From Candidatus Blautia intestinipullorum (GTDB lineage Bacteria; Bacillota; Clostridia; Lachnospirales; Lachnospiraceae), in NCBI GenBank assembly GCA_019120475.1, contig DWVA01000330.1, positions 1 to 6,594 on the forward strand: a DNA stretch of 6,594 nucleotides, in the 5' to 3' direction. The notes under the pieces were generated by a model that worked only from the letters and a program-made list of their open reading frames with translations, ran no database searches and was not told where the DNA came from. This document shows, piece by piece, positions 4,877 through 6,594 of this stretch (positions within the stretch are counted from its first letter, which is position 1; every line of letters starts with the position of its first letter). The position numbers and the translations under genes are program-made.

Positions 4877-5887
4877 ATGGAACCTATCATACAGGTAGAA
4901 CACCTGTGTAAAAGCTTTTCAGCCAGAGGCGGATCGGTAGAGGCTGCCAAGGATATCTGTTTCTGTATTGAAAAAGGAGATATCTTTGGGATCATCGGCC
5001 TTTCCGGAGCAGGAAAAAGTACGCTGGTCCGCTGTCTGAATCTTCTGGAGCGGCCGACTTCCGGTACAGTCCACGTTCATGGAAAGGAACTGACGGCGCT
5101 GTCGGAGAAAGAACTGCGCAGGGAGAGACAAAAGATCGGAATGATCTTCCAGCATTTTAATCTTCTGATGCAGAGAACGGCCCTGGACAACATATGTTTC
5201 CCTATGGAAATCGCCGGAATAAAGAAAAAGGAAGCCAGGAAAAAAGCCATAGAATATCTGAAAATCGTCGGACTGGAAGATAAGGCCCTGTCTTATCCTG
5301 CCCAGCTTTCCGGCGGGCAGAAGCAGAGGGTGGCGATTGCCAGAGTGCTGGCGTCCGATCCGGATATCCTTCTCTGCGACGAGGCCACCAGCGCGCTGGA
5401 TCCCCAGACTACAAAATCAATTCTGGGACTTTTGAAAGAAATCAACCAGAAATACGGAATCACTATTGTAGTCATTACCCACGAGATGAGCGTGGTCCAG
5501 GAAATCTGCAACAGAGTGGCAGTTCTGGACGAGGGCGTTCTGGCGGAAACCGGAACAGTGGAGGAACTATTCCGCAATCCTAAGACAGAAGCTGCCCGCA
5601 AGCTGGTGTTCAGCGGAAGAAACCAGATCAAAGAGATGAAAGGAAAACACCTGGTAAGGGTGACTTTTGAAAATAAGTCCTCTTTCGAACCGGTGATCGG
5701 AAATCTGGTGCTGGAGTTCCGCACTCCGGTAAACATTCTCTATGCCGATACGAAAAATATCAACGGACAGGCGGAAGGAGAAATGATCCTGCAGCTTCCG
5801 GAGGATCAGGAGACTGCGGAAAAGATGATACGGTATCTGAAAAATATCCGTATGGGAGTGGAGGAGCTGAATTCTGATGTTGGATAA
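4877..5887 (+). CDS. metN: Methionine ABC transporter ATP-binding protein MetN
   Basis: A 336-residue cytoplasmic ATPase that drives methionine import. All ABC motifs are present: Walker A GLSGAGKS (41-48), Q-loop FQ (91-92), signature LSGGQ (144-148), Walker B ILLCDE (164-169) and switch His202 in THE. Residues ~258-333 form the C-terminal NIL domain. In characterised MetN proteins this domain binds methionine and shuts the transporter when cytoplasmic methionine is high (trans-inhibition). Its presence supports methionine as substrate. The ATG at 4877 is chosen because AGGAGG (4861-4866) lies ten bases before it; an in-frame TTG at 4850 would sit upstream of that site and adds only nine residues. 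It lies 46 bases after metQ and overlaps metI by 11 bases. Unlike MetQ, it contains ordinary numbers of Met and Cys. Confidence 0.96.
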   Translation: MEPIIQVEHLCKSFSARGGSVEAAKDICFCIEKGDIFGIIGLSGAGKSTLVRCLNLLERPTSGTVHVHGKELTALSEKELRRERQKIGMIFQHFNLLMQRTALDNICFPMEIAGIKKKEARKKAIEYLKIVGLEDKALSYPAQLSGGQKQRVAIARVLASDPDILLCDEATSALDPQTTKSILGLLKEINQKYGITIVVITHEMSVVQEICNRVAVLDEGVLAETGTVEELFRNPKTEAARKLVFSGRNQIKEMKGKHLVRVTFENKSSFEPVIGNLVLEFRTPVNILYADTKNINGQAEGEMILQLPEDQETAEKMIRYLKNIRMGVEELNSDVG

Positions 5888-6539
5888 TGAAACAATCATG
5901 ATGCTGGTGGAAGGCACCAGAGATACATTGTATATGACGCTGATGTCAACATTTTTCGGATATGTGCTGGGACTGCCATTAGGTATCCTGCTTACTGTGA
6001 CAGACAAGGAGGGAATCCGTCCCAACGCCTTTGTTTATAAGATACTGGATGTGATCGTAAATATTCTGAGGAGTATCCCGTTTTTGATCCTTCTGATCCT
6101 TGTCATTCCTGTGACAAAGGCAATCGTAGGAAAAAGCTACGGATCCAGTGCCACGATCGTTCCCCTTGTGATAGCGGCAGCTCCGTTTATCGCCAGAATG
6201 GTGGAATCCTCTTTAAAAGAAGTAGATTCCGGAGTGATCGAGGCAGCTGTCAGCATGGGAGCAGGAACCGGTACGGTGATCTGGAAGGTCCTTCTGGCTG
6301 AGGCAAGAACTTCTCTTCTGGTAGGCGTTACCATTGCCGTGGGAACGATCCTTGGATATTCTGCAATGGCCGGCGTTGTCGGAGGAGGCGGTCTTGGCGA
6401 TATTGCCATCCGGTACGGATATTACCGCTACCAGACGGATATCATGCTTGTGACGATCGTGATTCTGGTAGTACTGGTACAGATCCTTCAGGGAATTGGA
6501 ATGATGGTTTCCAAGAAGATGGATAAGAGAAGAGCTTGA
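5877..6539 (+). CDS. metI: Methionine ABC transporter permease MetI
   Basis: A 220-residue inner-membrane permease of the BPD_transp_1 type, normal length for MetI, with about five hydrophobic segments (~15-42, 56-80, 92-110, 146-168, 187-210). The coupling (EAA) loop that docks onto MetN is visible as EAAVSMGAGTGTVIWKVLLAEA (122-143; key residues E122, A123, G128). Two copies are expected to pair with two MetN subunits, receiving methionine from MetQ. The start codon lies within the end of metN (11-base overlap), with GAGGAG (5861-5866) ten bases upstream, so translation is probably coupled. It is the last gene of the operon within the window; no terminator is visible in the remaining 55 bases. 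Confidence 0.95.
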   Translation: MLDNETIMMLVEGTRDTLYMTLMSTFFGYVLGLPLGILLTVTDKEGIRPNAFVYKILDVIVNILRSIPFLILLILVIPVTKAIVGKSYGSSATIVPLVIAAAPFIARMVESSLKEVDSGVIEAAVSMGAGTGTVIWKVLLAEARTSLLVGVTIAVGTILGYSAMAGVVGGGGLGDIAIRYGYYRYQTDIMLVTIVILVVLVQILQGIGMMVSKKMDKRRA

Positions 6540-6594
6540 ATTCATAAATAATTATTTTAGATATTTTATAATTTTATTAGAAATTATACAAACT
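6540..6594. other. A/T-rich sequence after metI, nothing identifiable
   Basis: The final 55 bases are almost entirely A and T. I see no GC-paired hairpin with a U-run and no coding start. It may hold promoter elements for a gene beyond the window, but A/T richness alone makes such matches meaningless. Confidence 0.5.

Noticed and set aside
5293..6545. Minus-strand frames opposite metN and metI
   Set aside because: Shadows of two well-recognised genes, with low-complexity composition and no start signals.

Overview
The window looks like chromosomal DNA of an anaerobic Gram-positive Firmicute, most likely a Clostridia/Lachnospiraceae-type gut bacterium. This is an inference from the strong AGGAGG-type ribosome binding sites, TTGACA/TATAAT-type promoters, moderate GC with A/T-rich intergenic DNA, and protein style. 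I see no mobile element, CRISPR array, rRNA or tRNA gene.

Left part, 1-1170 (+): two half-size ChrA-family membrane proteins, translationally coupled by an ATGA overlap, form a short-chain chromate-transporter-type pair. A strong hairpin at 1189-1232 closes this operon and also acts as terminator for the gene arriving from the other side. Middle part, 1211-3512 (-): mnmA (tRNA 2-thiouridylase) is followed by a membrane-bound GGDEF protein (putative diguanylate cyclase), which has its own probable promoter overlapping a perfect palindrome.

Right part, 3603-6539 (+): divergently from mnmA lies a complete methionine ABC importer operon in the order metQ-metN-metI. Between its promoter and metQ sits the most interesting element. 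It is a 56-codon reading frame (3671-3841), absent from normal gene calls because of its size, with a near-perfect ribosome binding site. Codons 12-36 contain 10 Met and 5 Cys codons, including a tandem MCMD repeat. It is followed by an intrinsic terminator (3882-3913) placed before metQ. The 5' arm of this terminator (CAGGAAG) can pair instead with an exact copy of the 3' arm (CTTCCTG, 3788-3794) inside the leader frame. That copy can in turn pair with TCAGGAA (3721-3727) among the Met codons. This is the 1:2 / 2:3 / 3:4 layout of trp-type ribosome-mediated attenuation, here apparently reading methionine (and perhaps cysteine) supply. I see no SAM riboswitch or T-box, the usual Firmicute controls for methionine genes.

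The working model is an inference. Scarce charged tRNA-Met stalls the ribosome on the Met codons, the antiterminator forms and metQNI is transcribed. With plentiful methionine, translation proceeds, the terminator forms and the importer is shut off. Two further details fit or complicate the picture. MetQ contains no methionine after its start and no cysteine, as expected of a sulfur-sparing starvation protein. For the same reason it lacks the lipobox cysteine that normally anchors this family in Gram-positive bacteria.
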